Of a stretch of DNA of 64,000 nucleotides, positions 22,220-34,349 are shown piece by piece. The stretch is from Anaeramoeba flamelloides (Eukaryota; Metamonada; Anaeramoebidae). A program made the position numbers and the translations under genes. The notes below the pieces were generated by a model that ran no database searches, was not told where the DNA came from, and saw only the letters and a list, made by a program, of their open reading frames with translations. The first letter of the stretch is position 1. Every line of letters starts with the position of its first letter. The DNA lies in contig JANTQA010000032.1 in the NCBI GenBank assembly GCA_027625915.1, positions 14,276,001 to 14,340,000 of the forward strand, in the 5' to 3' direction.

Positions 22220-23900
22220 ATGTCTCAAACAATTGGAATTTTCCATTATAAAAAAACAAAATTATTGGAGATCGAGGAAATGTATAACCAAAAAACACTG
22301 ATAAGCCATAATTTCAAATTTTACATCCCAATTACTTATTTTTGTGAATTAGATCATGTGATTGACAAAAGGTGGGTTTGGTGGAACGAACCTAATCTCT
22401 ATAATTCACAGTCAGACATCCTTACGATAATTCTGCATTGTGGGATCATCCAAAATTATCTTGAAAATCTTGACGATTATCTTGGGTTAATTGTCTCCTT
22501 TAAATGGGACACAATGGTTCCGACGTCTTATAAAATGAAAAGAAAGAACGGGATACGCTCACGGCAGTCTTCGAGAAACGAGGGCAAGTGTGTAGTTTTG
22601 ACGGAGCATGTGTTAGTACACATACAGGAAAATCGACCAAAAAAGTTTCTCATAGCGCCTGACTGCTATATTATGGAACATGAAATCCAGGTCGAGGGGA
22701 ACGACAGCAAGCCCTCAAAGGTGATACGCAAACAGTTGCGTTCGGACAAGAAAAAGCAAATTGTCACAAATCTGCATTTACGAGTCGGCAACCAAAAGCA
22801 AACCAAGACACACCGCAATAAGAACACAACTTACAATGGTCAAGACATGCCCGCCATTGAAAACGAAATTGTTATTCGAAGTGTGGGCGGAAATATGGGG
22901 GGACACAATTATCTTCTTGACGAAAGTGATGATATTTCGATTAATTTAAAATGTCTTTCCGAAAAAAACAAAAGAAAAAATATACATTTCATTTCTGATT
23001 TCTTGAAAAATTCACAAAAACAGAACAATTCCCCGACACAAGGACGAAAGCTATTTGGGAAACAAGCAAACAACGGTGCAAATGAAAACGAAAACGAAAA
23101 TGAAAACGAGAAGGAGAAGGAGAAAGAGAAAGAAAAAGAAAAAGGACAAGAAAGAGTAAATGTGAAAGAGAAAGACAAAAAGAAAGTGAAAGAACAAGGA
23201 CAAGGGCAAGGACAAGAGAAAGTACTCGTGAACGAAAAAGAGAAAGAGATTGAAAAAATTCAAATAATCAACAAAAGAAAAAGAAAAGTTGTTCAAAACC
23301 CACAGGTATTGAGCGTCTCGACATTAGGGTTAAGCCACAACAAAAATTTTTCAAAAAAAATTCCATTCATTAATGTGAAAAGAACCCAAAACCTTTTTGA
23401 AGATTATTGGCAATTTGGAAAGAATTTACATTTATACCCTTATATGCACAGCAAAAAAACAAACAATTGCTTCGTGAGCAACAATTGCCAACAAACTAAT
23501 GACAACCATAAGCCGAATACAAAGAAACAAAAGGAAACACAAATTTTTAATTCTGCCAATTCTTTGCTCAAGAAGCAAAAGAGTGATCAAGACAATTTTC
23601 TACTTTCTTTTTGTATGGACAAAAACGCAAACGACAATGTACCACAGCAAACAACAAGAAAGGGCACAGAGCCCAAAATTATTGAAATGACGGATCAAAA
23701 TTTAACAATTAGCCTTCCTTCAATGATAATCCCGTTTCGGATATCATCATCAAATTCAACATTATCTTTCCAATTTTTAAAAATTTATGAATTATTAATG
23801 CATAAAAAAAATAAATTATTTGATTCCATACAAGTTAATAATAATATAAAAGAGCATGTCTATCAAATACGGATGTTTTCCTTATCAAATGATCCATGGT

Positions 23901-23936
<36 letters not shown>

Positions 23937-24000
23937 CAAATTATTATTTATTAGGATTCGTAACAAGTTAATTTGTTTAAAGACTGTGTTTTTGTTGTAA
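22220..24000 (+). CDS. Rxt3-like histone deacetylase complex subunit
   Basis: The main exon (22220-23898) encodes an Rxt3-type domain at about residues 33-136: FYIPITYF, then DKRWVWWNEPNLYNSQSDIL and ILHCGII, then the GIRSR motif at 111-115 followed by EGKCVVLTEHVLV. Fungal Rxt3 proteins have the same order (IPARYL, WGTD.YTDDSD, HSG, NGIRSR, HDG). Rxt3 belongs to the Rpd3/Sin3 deacetylase complex in the nucleus. Residues about 288-350 are an E/K/N/Q low-complexity tract. The frame stops at TAA 23900 right after NDPW, but a 56-base GT-AG intron (23899-23954), mostly T34, would join it to 23955-24000 and add IRNKLICLKTVFLL. The joined end looks like the DPW-(I/L)-R-hydrophobic tail of the family, so I favour the spliced form (inference). 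The start is the first ATG. Confidence 0.72.
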
Positions 24001-25394
24001 AAAAAAATACGTCCACTTTTTAATTTGAATTACTATTTAATTATTATTTATGACTTTATATATGGGTATAATTTTTTATTTTATTGAATATAAAAATCAT
24101 GATTTGATTAGAGTATTGTTAAAACCCAGCTCTTGATTCACTGTTTTGGTTCAACAAATCTCCATAATCTTTTACTAAAAATTGAAAAAAAAATAATAAT
24201 ATTTTCAATCTTTTATTATTTTTTAGTTTCTAAAATCATAATAATTTAAAGATCAGTCCAAAAGAGAAATAGCTTGTTTAGTTTCTCAAAATTTGAAAAA
24301 ATATTGAAACAATTTCATTTTTTAAAAAAATTGAATTTCGAATTTTAATCTTGAAAAAATACTACTCCTTTTTTTCTGTACCGAGTGGAACACACACCAC
24401 CAAAATAAAACAATTTTTAAACCAAAACTTAAATTAAACTATTCTTTCTATGAGTTGGGGAATTAAATTTCTCTTTTTTGATATTTTCTTCAATCAAAAA
24501 AAAAGATAAAATATAACTATTATCAATCATTCAAGTTACAATGGTTTTCTTTCCGATGTGTATTTGTAATTTTTAAAACCCACTTCGAAATAAATAATCC
24601 CAAAAAGTAAAATCTCATTGAATGAAAATGGGTACCAAATCCCCAATGCCTATTAAAGATTTAATTTTTAGAACGAAAATTTTGAGTCATAAAATCAATT
24701 CAAGACTATTTTCGAGTCTTACCCTAAACTAAATAACTTTTTTTCGTTTAGAATTTGAAATTGAAATAGTTGTTTTCCCAAAAAATTATTCCAAAAAAAA
24801 TAAATACCTTCTAATGTTTCCAAAAATTGTCTTATTTCGATACATTTCGTTTTTCAAAAAAAAATCCATTTTGGATAAATCTCTTGTGATCAAAAAACAG
24901 AGTTTATAAACTTTTTTAGCCTTGCTAAATTCAAATTTCAACAAAGTAACCCTTCATTCAATTCCGAATTATTAGATTTTTAATTATGTGTTCACCATAA
25001 GCAAAAATGTTTCAGTTTATTATCTTTGAATTTTTTTTTTCTTTATTAGTTTATTGAGCAACAATTCCCCTTTCAATTATTAATTTTCAATGACATAAGA
25101 ACCAATATTATTTTTAGTGTTGATTACTGGAAATTAGAAAAAATAAAATATACCATAAATTGTAGCAAAAGATATATTGAAGTGAGTTTTAAAATTTAAA
25201 AAATTTTGACAAATAATGTAAAACACCAGAAATAAAAAAAAGACAAACAATAAATTTTAATTTTTTTTATATTTGTAAAACTTAATATTAAACCACATTT
25301 ATGTTACCCAGTATTATGGTTTTATGTCTAACCCTTTTTATCGAAATAAAATATAAGAAAATAAAATATACGAAAAAGTAAAAATATTTTTTTT
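24001..25394. other. AT-rich intergenic DNA, no gene seen
   Basis: No open frame or repeat could be supported here. It ends at the 3' tail of the large LINE. Confidence 0.4.
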
Positions 25395-25579
25395 TTATTG
25401 TAATTTAAGGGAGGAGTTTAGAATTCCTCTTGTTTGCCCGAATTCCTAAACTTGAATTTAGAAATCGTATAATAGATTCAAACATAGTCTTATTATCTAC
25501 TAAAGCTAATAAAGATATTGAATCTTGTTTATTAATAATATTATAAATATTATTATTATTTAAAATAAGTGAAAAATTA

Positions 25580-25800
25580 TTTTTTCTAATTCAGAAATCC
25601 AGATTTTCCGATTATTTTCATAGGCTGGGTAGTTCCAGAGAAAATGATCCAAATCTTCAATGATATCCAAATCTTTATTTATTTTACACAATTGACAAAA
25701 TTGTGATTTATTTTTGTTCATAAAATAAGAATATCTATTAAGATAATTTGTATAATTTCTTAACTTTAGAATAGAAGTTGAACCCTTCCATTTTAAATAT
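25580..25800 (-). pseudogene. LINE ORF2 C-terminal zinc-knuckle segment
   Basis: The conceptual peptide contains FCQLCKINKDL followed by EDLDHFLWNYPAYENNRKIW. This is the C-x2-C...H-x4-C knuckle common at the end of LINE ORF2 proteins, with the last Cys replaced by Tyr. The partner fragment at 14770-14880 matches it. Confidence 0.65.
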
Positions 25801-25812
25801 TTTTTGTCGTTA

Positions 25813-25886
25813 GGTTTTTTTTAATTTAAGAAATAAACAGAAAATTTTAATAAATTTTCGGTTTATTTCTTAGATTAAAAAAAACC
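25813..25886. repeat. AT-rich hairpin interrupting LINE ORF2
   Basis: GGTTTTTTTTAATTTAAGAA pairs with TTCTTAGATTAAAAAAAACC and the stem continues inward, giving about 33 base pairs. It introduces stops between the reverse transcriptase C-terminal region and the zinc-knuckle segment. The truncated copy has the same structure at the same place. Confidence 0.8.
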
Positions 25887-26459
25887 TAGACACGACTGTT
25901 TGTTAATATTTTCCTGTATCAAAATTATTTTCAAATAATTTTTTACTATCCAACTTGGACTATTTTTTAATTGATTAATTCTGTAAACTTCGAGTTCAGA
26001 TTCTAATTCTTTTAAATTTTGAGCTTTCCAATTAATGTTTTCTGTTTCTTTTTCTCTGAAGGGGAGAAGATTTATTAATTTATCAAATCCCAAAATTTTT
26101 AATTTTTGAATTAATTTGAATTTTCTTTTGTAAATTGTGATTCTTTTTAAATCAATTTTTGCTTCAGTTTTATAGATAAGTCTTGGGGAATGTGGGTTTA
26201 TTAAAAGCGATTCTGTGATTTTCTTATTAATCCAAATATCAATTTTTTTGAAATCGGATTCTGTAAAGTCAAATATCTCCAACCCATATAATAGTTGACT
26301 ATGTAAAACGGCTTTAAAGAATTGAATTTTTAACCCATTAGAAAAATTCCTTTCTTTAAAAATATGTAGGATTTTTTCAAAATTATTATTGACCTTTTCA
26401 AAGTTAAATTTTAGATGAGTTTTTTTGTCTAACCAAATACCAAGATATAAAATTTCTTT

Positions 26460-27270
26460 TGGTATTAGGTTTTTTTTGTTTTATCATCATTTGGATTCAT
26501 TCCAAAATCTTTTATTATTTTATATATTTTCTGTAATTGATAATTTATTTCAATCATTGAACCTTTCATTATTAATATCAAATCATCAGCAAACATCTGT
26601 GCGTGTATTGCTAGTGAATTGATTTTTTCTAAAAGAAAATGAGAAATAAAACCAAATAATAGAGGAGATAATGGATCTCCTTGGTAAACACCTATTCCTT
26701 CCTTTGAGTAATAAACAAGTAGAAACATTTTTAAAATTTCATTTTTGATAAATTTTTTTAATTGAGTGATAAATCAATGAATGATGAATAGAGTCAAAAC
26801 ATTTTTGAATATCAATTGTAACTATATATACATTTTCATTTTTCTTTGTTTTTTGTATAATTTTTTTATATTTATATAATAAATTCAAAACTGCAATCCG
26901 TGTATCTACTTTTTTCTTAAATCTAAATTGTTTTTTTGATACTATGTCCCAAGAATCTTGTATCCCAGCATATAATAATTTAAGAAAAAATCTTGGGAGT
27001 GTTTTGTTTATGGAAATGGGTCGATAATTAAGTGGGACCCCCTCATCTCCTGATTTATGAATGAATAATATATTTCTTTTTTTAATAAAATTAATATTTT
27101 TTTGAGAAATATCTTGTATCCAATTTAGAAATATTTTTTGAATTGTAATTAGAAAATTTTCATAATTTAAATAAAATTCGTTACTTTGATTTTTACTTGA
27201 TTTATAATGTTTAATTTTGTCAAAATCTTGAACTGATTTATTTTTCTGATATTTAATTAATTCTTCGATT
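26460..27270 (-). pseudogene. LINE reverse transcriptase domain
   Basis: The reverse transcriptase blocks appear in order on the - strand. GVPLNYRPISIN lies near 27040-27010, VTIDIQKCFDSIH (motif A) near 26823-26783, GVYQGDPLSPLLFGF (motif B) near 26695-26650 and FADD (the catalytic motif C) near 26605-26580. The FADD aspartates and the motif A aspartate are kept. A frame change separates the front part from the open stretch 26728-26465, so the gene is broken. Confidence 0.85.
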
Positions 27271-27729
27271 TTGGCAACTGAGAATATTTCTTTAATTTCT
27301 AAATCAAATAAATTTTCTTTATCTAAATAATAATTTTTTATAAAATTTATTATATATTTTTTTGGTTTTTTTACTTATTGGTTTGACATAATTAAAATAG
27401 GATTTTTCCAAATTATTATTATTTAAAATCATTTTTTTTTTGAAGATTCTCTTATCCGGCTAAGTTTTTTCCAAAAATTATAATTACTTTCGAATTCCAT
27501 ATTAATTTGATCAATTAGTTTTCGATACTTATTATTATTTCTATCTTTAATTTCTTTTATCAACTCTTTATTATCATAGCCTCTGTTAATCAAACTAAAT
27601 AATTTTAATTCATTTTTAGGTATATTCAAAACTACTCTATCTTTCATTATAAATTGTTTTTTAAACTTTTTGAAGATAGATTCTGTTACTTTATAATTAT
27701 TATTTTTTAAAAATAGATTGAAATTTTTT

Positions 27730-28440
27730 GAAAATTAAATACATCTTTTATACAATATGTTTTTTTAATTTCCCATTTTTTATTAATATTAAATTGATTT
27801 AATATTGCGTTATGGTCACTAATTGTATTTTTAATAGAAATTGATTTATTTTTTTTTAAAATTTTATTATTTGTGATGAAATAATCTAAATTGTTTTCAT
27901 TCCGACTTGGTCTATTATTGAAATTATTTTAAAATTATAAAGTGAAAATTGTTTAATTTGTATCTCATTTAAATTAAAATCACCCCCCGATAATGGTTTT
28001 GTGGAATTTATATTGTTGTAAAATATTTTTAATTTTTTTTATAAAAAAACTAAATTTCTATCATATCTTTTATATAGATTAATTATAATATAATCTGTGA
28101 ATTGTATCCCCATTATATCCGGATCTGGAACTAATATTTCTCTTGTAAAATCTGTAAAAATATTTTTTACAATTATTAGTAAACCACCTTTTCAATTTTT
28201 ATCACCATAAGATTTTTTAGTTATTGAGAAATAATTTATAAAATATGGCGTTTTTGTAATTTTTGTTTCTTGAATTAAACAAATATCTATATTATATTTT
28301 AATAAAAAAAGATTCTAAAATTGCAATTTTATTTTTATCATTTAATCCCCGAATATTGAATGATAAGATTTTTAAATTAATAAGTTTATCGTTATATTCT
28401 CTTTTTTTTCCTTTTAGTAATAAAGATTTTTTATTTTTTT
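27730..28440 (-). pseudogene. LINE APE-type endonuclease domain
   Basis: Recognisable pieces in order are LSFNIRGLNDKNKIAILESF, a QETK catalytic-glutamate motif, KGGLLI, IIGGDFN-like and SDHNAI. These are the landmarks of the exonuclease-endonuclease-phosphatase fold used by non-LTR elements to nick the target. They fall in different frames with several stops, so the domain is not functional here. Confidence 0.75.
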
Positions 28441-29676
28441 TTGAAAGTAAAAATATATAAGTTTCTTGGTATCAAATAATTTATTTTTAAAAGATATTTT
28501 ATATAATAATTAATTTTATATTTTAAATCCCATATTTCAATTAAATTATTTCCTTTTCTTTGATATCGTATCACTGGACGATTGTTTATAAGATCGAAAA
28601 TCTCTAAAGTTGAAATATTCTTTTGAGAAAAAATTAATTTATTTTTATTTGGAACATTTTGCAATTTTTTGATAATTTTACATTTATCCATATTAGAAAA
28701 ATGTATGATTGTTTTATCATTTTTTGCATTTTTTTTAAAATCAAATTTGAAATTAAAGTTTAACTTTTTCAGATTGATGAATATTCCTCTATGATTATTT
28801 ATTAGTTTAATTATTAAAATAAATATTTTTGAGAATTGTAAGGTTGTGTCATTAAAATTATAATCTCCATATAAATTGATAAAAGATTAATTAAAGGATT
28901 TTTTAATCCAATATTTTATTTGTAGTAATTTCATATTACATAATTCCCATTTATGAAATTCATATATAATAATATTTTTCATTAAAAAATAAGTTAAATT
29001 TATAAAGTGTTCAGTTCTTTCATAATTGTAAGAACATAAAATAATTATTCCATTTAATATATTTTTTAAAATAATTATTATATTTTTTACTAGTATCAAT
29101 TGTGTTTTTTCCATTATTTACACTAATAATATTTAAAATTTTATAATAAAAAAAAGAAAATTTTCTTTTCAATGAAATTTCTTTCTTTTTATAAAAATTT
29201 AGATTGATGATTAATGGGTGTTCAAATGGATTTTTTGGGTTGGTAAAACTCCATTTAAAATTTTTTAATTTATTTGATTTTTTTGATTTTTTGGTTAATA
29301 ATTATTAAATGAATTAGGATTTGGAAAATTTGAGTTTTTTTTAATTGTTTTTTATTTGATTATATAGTCAATAATCAATTTGGTCAATATGTAAATTACA
29401 ATATCCTTTTTGGATTTGTTGTAAGTTTTTTACATTTTTTTTTAGTTTTTTGTAATTCCATTACATTTAATTGTTGTGTTTTTTAGTTTTGGTTAAATCA
29501 ACCATTTTAATATTTTTTTGAATATTAATTATTTTTTCATTTTTATTTCTTTGGGATAAGTCGTTATTTTGTGAGTTTTTGTTTTCAATTTTATTTAAAT
29601 TATTTTTTTTGAAAATAATAATCTAATTTTTTTGAGTCAGAATATCACCTTCTTGATAAATAATCATATTTTTACA

Positions 29677-29720
<44 letters not shown>

Positions 29721-30310
29721 AATTTATATTATTAATATTAAAATTGGTATTATTCTTCGAAGGGTAGAGGTTAATCACATTAACTGAATCTTGATTTATG
29801 GAGTTGTCATTTTGAAAATTTTTTATATAAAACATTAAAGAATTATTTGTTTTTCGGGTGTTTTTTCTTTCAAATGTATTTAAAAAGTCAAAAATTTCTT
29901 TATCTGCTTGAATTTTTAAAAAAATTCAAATTATTTTTATTTAAGTTACTCATTAAACTATTAAAATTACCATTAAACTCAAATCTTTTAAAATTAAAAT
30001 TATTTTTCAAGATTAAATTATGATTGGGGGTATTATGATTATTGATTCCATAAAAATCGGCTAGAGATTTTTTCTTATTTTTTTAGTTTCTTTTTAATTG
30101 GGTTTTAAATTGATTTCTTTTTTATCAATTTCATTGTCATCCTTTTCAATCTCTATTTCGATTTCTTTATCATTATTTTCATTTTTGTTATTTGAAAAAT
30201 TTTTTTCAATATCATTTTGAAGTTTTTTAATAGTTGTTTGTTTATTTTCAATAATTAATTGTAATTTTTTATTTTCATTTTTTAAATCTAAAATTATTTT
30301 TTCATAGTAT

Positions 30311-31190
30311 TCAGTAGATTTTTTGATTGTTTAACTTTTCTTTTGATTCTTTTTTTGAAATATTTTTTTCAAAGGCCCTTTTAATAATTAATTTATTTCG
30401 ATTAACTCTCATTCCATTTAATTTTAAAGATTTTTCTCTCAATTCTTTTGTTTGAAATGTAATAAATGAATAATTTCTTTTTTTCTTCTTAATAATTTTA
30501 ATATTTTTTTCTTCTGGTTTAAATTCTTTAAATAAATTTTTTTTCATTTATATTTTTTGGGAGTTTAAAAATTATAATTTGATTCTTTGAAATTTTTAAA
30601 TTTTTTAGTTGTGTTTTATCATTTTTTTGATAATTTGGTTTATAAAAGGTTGAAGATTTAGTATTATTTTTATTAAGAAATTCTTTTTGGAACCATTCAT
30701 TGTCTTTATTGTTATAGCTTTTTTGAATGTTATTATGATGTTGGTCTTGGGTTGAATTTTCACTGTTTTTGGTTTTTTCTTTAAAATTAAAAAATTTCTT
30801 TATAAAAATTCTTCTATTGTGTATGGATAATTTACCCGAATGTTTTAGTAAGTTTAAATATACATTCTTATTAGTAAGGGTAATTTTAGCACCCCCTTTG
30901 AAACGCTTATATCTATCATAATATAATTCTATATCTTTGAATTGAGAGATTTTCTTCAGCAAATTTTTAATTTCAGTCAATTTAGCTCGATATGGTAGAT
31001 TACACATAAAGACCGTATTTTTTGCGATTTCCTTGTTATGTGAAAAAAAATTTTTTTGATGAAAGATCTCTTTTTTGATCTTTTTTTTATCATTTTTTTT
31101 ATTTGTTGTTGAAGTCAAAATTTTTGATTTTTTGAGTTCCTTTTTCCAGTGTCTTCTAGTTTTTTCATATTTTTTACAGTTCCATATATG
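30311..31190 (-). pseudogene. LINE ORF1 with two RNA-recognition motifs
   Basis: RRM1 has an RNP2-like VFMCNLPY and an RNP1-like KGGAKITL about 40 residues later. RRM2 has IIIFKLPK and NYSFITFQ. The two parts lie in different frames that overlap at about 30528-30547. A charged, probable coiled-coil stretch follows on the - strand to about 30130. In related elements ORF1 coats the element RNA. The upstream end is fused in frame with sequence that looks like the C-terminus of the adjoining older LINE (HIWNCKKYEKTRRHW), so the true ORF1 start is unclear. Confidence 0.75.
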
Positions 31191-32850
31191 GAGTGATCTG
31201 TCATCATCAATTATTCTTTGCAGAATAGGCAAATTTTGGATTTTGGTCCTTTTATCAATCTGTGTGTGCATCTATTCAGACCATCTATGAAGGGTTTCAG
31301 TTTGAATAGAGTTGTTGATTGCTTCCAGTTTAGGCATGTCTGCTTTTCAGTGAAGTTGTATGGAAATTTAGCAATTTTGGGGTATTTTTTGAATTCTCAG
31401 TTTTCAATTCTTGTGATTATTCCACTTTTTCTTGCCATTAATAGATTTGATGTGAATCTCATAAAGTATTTTTTTTTGATTTCTTCTTTCTCCATGTTTT
31501 CTCGGTGCTAGCCTTTACCAATGGTGTATTTACCCGTTCCAAGTTCTCTGTTAGGTGGCCTAGTTTGAAGTGTCTTAATTTCTTGACAAAATTAGCTTTC
31601 CCCTTTAGGACTATTTGTTGTGAGGGTTTTCTTCTTGTTTCCATTTGGGGATATGTTTACGTGTAGTGCCTTTTTGTACTTGATTATGGTTTTCATTTTT
31701 TTAGTTTAGTTCAGTATTTATTGTTTTTAGATCTGTCTGGGCCGAGTTAAAGAGGTCAAATCCATATAGTACCCTAACTAAAATGGACGCTTTGAAAAGT
31801 TGGATTCGTAGAGCATTTGATAATTTTTGGTTTGCCTCATGTATATTTGGATCTGTCGTAATTATCTTTTGCTTTATCGAGATTTTTTTTGATATGTGTG
31901 TTTTTTTTTACATTTAGTCATATCCCCAGATATTTGATTTCTTTTAGTTTTGTTGCCCATCCTCATTAATAGTCATTAAGAATTAGGCAATATTTTGTAA
32001 TAATTACGTATACATTTTTCTTTCGCTTTTTTAGTAATTCTCCTTCCATTATTAAGATTCAAACCTCTGTATACATTTGGGTGTGTGTTACGTGGGGTTT
32101 TATTTTCAGTAATATGAGGTTACTTATATATGTAAAGATTATTTGGGATAGTGGATCTTCCTGATCAACTCCCGTTTCATCAACATCGTAGTAATCTTTT
32201 ATGAATTATCTTCTCAAGGGTTCTTTGATGAATTTTAGTGTTGTTTTGACCTTTAGTTTATACCACACCTATTTAAAACATTTTGACAAATCGATATTAA
32301 CTGCCCAGGCGTGGCTAATCATCCTCTTCTATTCATCAAACTTTTTCATAAAGTATAATCCAGAAATTCTTTTGTTGAATTCCTTTCTAAATCCAAACAG
32401 GAAAGGATCGATTTATTCCAAGGATTTTTCCGATTTTTTTCAAAATTAGTTTCTAAAAAAAAAATCTTGTTAATTCATTGTTGATTGAGACCAGCCTCTA
32501 ATTTAATGTTAACCCTTCACCCTCTTTTACACACAATAGTAAAACTATCACTTTAATGGCTTTTAAGTTGTTTTTGTCGAGTTTTTTGATCCAGTCTTGA
32601 AAGTTTTTTTGTAATCTTTCTGTGAATTTTCATATATTTTTCTTGATATTTTTTATCTTCTTTTTTTCAAAATTCTTTTTGGTTCGGATAAATTTTATCT
32701 AATTGCTTGACTGTTTTTTTTATATTCATTTTATTTACTCCTCGATTTCATCCTTTTCAAATAATTTGGTTAGGGGTTTGTTATTTTTTTAAAATTTTTT
32801 CGTTTTTTGAAAAATGTTGGAATAAGCCAACCAAAATAATTGTATTGCTA
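31170..32850 (-). mobile_element. Second, older LINE fragment (different family)
   Basis: On the - strand this has degraded reverse transcriptase blocks: TLNYRLVSINN-like near 32500, FGFRKEFNKR near 32395, a motif A-like WAVNIDLSKCF near 32310-32280 and GVDQEDPLSQ near 32175-32145. Further down are C-terminal sequence (31644-31459) and HIWNCKKYEKTRRHW near 31195-31155. It lacks an endonuclease and is full of stops. It differs clearly from the first LINE, so it is a separate family and probably older. The first LINE begins at or inside its 3' part. Confidence 0.65.
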
Positions 32851-33111
32851 AATTTGTTGAAATTATATCAACAATTATTGATCAACTAAATGTTTTGATA
32901 CAACAAACTAATTATATATGTATTTTTTTTATTTAACGAAACTCAATTTTTGCATTAAGAATAATCATTGGAAAAAAAAATTTCGTATCAAAGGGAATAA
33001 ATTTGAAATGAAAACAAAACAGAAAAGACAAAAAAAAATATTTGTAAAAATAAAAACTATTACCAAATTGAATGAAACTCTAGTATATTTGGTCCTTAAC
33101 GTTAGAGCTGT

Positions 33112-33347
33112 TACTGTTAATTGAAAAATAAATGGAAAAAAATTTTCATTCAGTTTTCTGGAAAAAACACTGCTATCAAGAATTAAAATAAAACATCAAA
33201 AGTCCACTCAAACCTCAAAGGGAAACAAATATAACTGATTTTCAGAATTAAACATTTCAAATTTGACTTTGTTACATGATTTAAAAAAATCCTTTTTTTC
33301 GAAAGCTGAATGAAAATTTTGCTCCATTTATTTCGAAACAAAGAGTA
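33112..33347. repeat. Short MITE, family G copy 4
   Basis: It starts TACTGTTAATTGAAAAATAA and ends TTCGAAACAAAGAGTA. The arms ATTTTCATTCAGTTTTC and GAAAGCTGAATGAAAAT are clear mirrors, and TA is present at both ends. It is the best-preserved copy of the family here. Confidence 0.8.
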
Positions 33348-34240
33348 TGGTGAAAAAAATTTTTGAAAAGTACTTTATAACAATTAAAAACAAACCAGTA
33401 TGCGATGTGGTGTCTGATAAATCTCTAAAAATCAACAGTGAAAATCAAGGAAATTTTATAAAAAAAAATTGTCAAAGAACGAAATTCACTTTTCAATTTA
33501 AATTAGTTATGATGGATAATTTTGAATACAACCGTTTTAGTTCTAATGTGTTTCTCTTAGGTGTCTTTTTAGATCTTGAAGATTTTTTTTTCCAATTTTT
33601 TAAACGAGTTATTTTTTATCTAAAGAATAATAAAAAAAAAAAAAAAAACCTTACTAAGGCAACTGTGGAGAGTTATAAAATAGCCATAAATTAGATTAAA
33701 TCGAATTCAATATAATTTTACACCAAAATATAACAATTTGCTTCAAATTGAAGAAATTAAAGCATTTGGTAAATATAAAACAAGAAAAGATTGGATTTTT
33801 TTTTAACTTTGAATTTTTGTACCTAGAGAGATTCTATGGATTTTTTTTTTCTAAATTTGGATTTTTTTTGAAATTGAGGATTCTTTTTATTTTTTTTTTT
33901 TTGAATTTTTCGTGAATGAGATCTTATATAAGAATTTTTTTTGTTTTTGAATTTTTTGACAATGAGATCCTGTGAATATTTTAATTTTTTTTTTTTTTTT
34001 TTTGTTTTTTGGACATTTCCGAAATTTTCCCTAGTGTGTATGGAAATTTGTAATAAGTTTGATCTTCAAATAACCAATACTTTAAATATCTAGGCAAAAT
34101 TCACATTAGGACACTATGAACTTTTTTTCTTATTTAAATTTTGTCAAAAAATGCCTCCAATCCCAGCTCATTAATTCATGTTTTGAAATAATTTTTTTTT
34201 TTTTCTCAATTATTATACTTTTAGGATACACTAATGTTTT
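33348..34240. repeat. Diverged repeat also present at 43500-44150
   Basis: Parts of this segment (ATCTCTAAAAATCAACAG near 33420, TTATAAAATAGCCATAAATT near 33675, and the following T-rich stretches) resemble 43570-43960 in the same order. One frame is open at 33347-33694, but the product is dominated by K, N and F and the partner at 43.5 kb is not open, so I do not call a gene. It is likely an old dispersed element. The end (33830-34010) is mostly T runs. Confidence 0.45.
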
Positions 34241-34349
34241 TTTAACAAATTGTCACCAATAGAATCAATTTTAATTTTATATCTTTTTTTAATTTTTAAT
34301 TATTTTTTTTTTAAAAATATAATTTTTATTTATAATTACAATAATTTTA

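Larger units (their letters stand above)
25395..31200 (-). mobile_element. Near full-length LINE, L1-like layout, inactive
   Basis: Read on the - strand, the order is: ORF1 with two RRMs (31190-30311), a coiled-coil and Asn-rich stretch with an (ATT)n run at 29678-29720, an APE-type endonuclease (about 28440-27730), a reverse transcriptase (about 27270-26460), a C-terminal region (26282-25890), a hairpin, and a zinc-knuckle segment (about 25800-25580). The 3' end is T-rich on the + strand and carries AAGGGAGGAG. The coding frames are broken in several places, so this copy is dead, but all domains are recognisable. A two-RRM ORF1 plus an APE endonuclease is known in several L1-like lineages; the exact clade cannot be set by eye. 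It lies directly downstream of an older LINE on the same strand. Confidence 0.85.

Noticed and set aside
22909-23296. - strand frames rich in S and F opposite the Rxt3-like gene
   Set aside because: They are the mirror of the E/K low-complexity tract.
29678-29720. An Asn-rich peptide encoded by an ATT/AAT microsatellite
   Set aside because: It is a triplet run inside the dead LINE and not a separate gene.
33347-33694. A 115-codon frame as a gene
   Set aside because: The product is dominated by K, N and F, it sits in a dispersed repeat, and the other copy (43.5 kb) is not open.
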